From positions 1 through 42,477 of the forward strand of contig SHZS01000009.1 in the NCBI GenBank assembly GCA_009692105.1: a stretch of DNA of 42,477 bases, in the 5' to 3' direction. The position numbers and the translations under genes were made by a program. The stretch is from Gemmatimonadota bacterium (GTDB taxonomy: Bacteria > Gemmatimonadota > Gemmatimonadetes > Longimicrobiales > Gaopeijiaceae). Under the pieces are notes generated by a model. The model was not told where the DNA came from, made no database searches, and saw only the letters and a program-made list of their open reading frames with translations. Positions 41,921 to 42,477 of the stretch are shown in pieces. Numbering within the stretch: position 1 is the stretch's first letter; the number at the start of each line of letters is the position of its first letter.

Positions 41921-42477
41921 CCCCCTCATCCGGGTCCGGCTCCTACGTGCATCCTCTCGCGGAGCGCTATGCATCGCAGGAGATGCAGGCGGTCTTCTCC
42001 CCCCGCCATCGCTTTGGTAGCTGGCGGCGCCTCTGGGTCGCCCTCGCGGAAGCGCAGAGTGAGCTGGGGCTCTCGATCTCGGAGGAAGCGCTCCGCCAGA
42101 TGCGGGAGGTCGTGGACGACATCGATCTCGCGAAGGCGGCCGACTACGAACGGCGCTTCCGACACGACGTGATGGCCCACGTGCACCTCTTTGGGGATGC
42201 GGCACCGGCCGCGCGGGGAATCATCCATCTGGGCGCCACCTCCGCCTTCCTCGGTGACAACACAGACCTGCTCCTGCACCGCGAGGCTCTGACCATCGTG
42301 CGGGCCCGCGTCGTGCGCTGCGTCCGGGCCCTCACAACCTTCGCGCGTGAGCATCGGGCTCTGCCCACCGTCGCCTATACCCACTTCCAGCCCGCTCAGC
42401 CGACCACGGTCGGAAAGCGTGCCACCCTATGGATCCAGGACCTCCTCCTGGATCTGGAGGAGATCGTCTTCCGCCTC
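41917..42477 (+). CDS. purB: Adenylosuccinate lyase (3' end beyond window)
   Basis: The enzyme acts twice in purine synthesis, on SAICAR and on adenylosuccinate. The 187 codons present show RYASQEMQAVFSPRHRFGSWR at the start (split about residues 18-38). HDVMAHVHLFGDAAP and IHLGATSAFLGDNTDL form the active-site region, and YTHFQPAQPTTVGKRATLW follows. The window ends in the middle of the gene. The ATG at 41917 has AGGTGG about 8 nt upstream. Confidence 0.93.
   Translation, partial: MTPSSGSGSYVHPLAERYASQEMQAVFSPRHRFGSWRRLWVALAEAQSELGLSISEEALRQMREVVDDIDLAKAADYERRFRHDVMAHVHLFGDAAPAARGIIHLGATSAFLGDNTDLLLHREALTIVRARVVRCVRALTTFAREHRALPTVAYTHFQPAQPTTVGKRATLWIQDLLLDLEEIVFRL

Noticed and set aside
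1-42477. CRISPR array, transposase, integrase or phage genes
   Set aside because: No regularly spaced repeats and no motif of these families were found by eye on either strand.

Overview
The window is about 42.5 kb of dense, GC-rich bacterial chromosome. Nearly all of it is core metabolism and housekeeping. The gene set (LexA of the GYAPSFEEI type, an NfeD/FloA pair, aspS-phoH-pgpH-ybeY, a LytR_C protein beside lepB, and a GspE-like tail joined to a response-regulator domain) best fits Gemmatimonadota or a close relative. That placement is an inference from gene style, not from a marker gene. Nothing looks like phage, CRISPR or a transposase.

Layout. 1-2760: a two-gene segment (HEAGH zinc metallopeptidase and an ATP-grasp ligase overlapping by GTGA) lies between an intact tRNA-Leu(CAA) and a degenerate 83-bp direct copy of that tRNA's 3' part plus downstream flank. 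This is the arrangement left by tRNA-targeted integration, but no integrase is visible. 2800-6915: a YciI-like protein, aconitase, and a membrane-anchored hypothetical. 6934-9395: flotillin-like FloA and an NfeD-type membrane protease. 9516-11273: a small protein overlapping chorismate mutase, then an MltD-like lytic transglycosylase. 11502-13740: rng-rplU-rpmA. 14030-15334: a patch of decayed genes, with recQ missing its middle, a GspE tail plus REC domain truncated at both ends, and a chimeric membrane ORF. 15464-19749: bioF-bioD-bioA facing bioB. 19873-27332: aspS-phoH-pgpH-ybeY-ubiB, every junction a 4-nt overlap. 27693-32473: rlmN facing panB-panC-yqeK-lytR_C-lepB, again with 4-nt overlaps. 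32617-40202: an NFACT protein facing a tryptophan cluster (trpD, then trpC-trpF-trpB-HD-GYP remnant-trpA), with lexA on the opposite strand between trpD and trpC. 40372-42477: truA, a transaldolase-like gene and the start of purB.

How the genes work together. Chorismate mutase leads toward Phe/Tyr, whereas trpDCFBA leads to Trp. trpE and trpG are not in the window. The bio genes cover pimeloyl-precursor-to-biotin, and panB/panC cover pantothenate. The aspS operon joins translation, rRNA maturation (YbeY, PhoH) and probable cyclic-di-AMP turnover (PgpH).

Three things stand out. trpF appears to start at a CTG codon that overlaps the trpC stop; any later start removes the catalytic cysteine. 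Several large genes (recQ, GspE-REC, HD-GYP) survive only as end fragments, which suggests ongoing deletion. The metallopeptidase/ATP-grasp pair beside the tRNA is the best candidate for an undescribed system.
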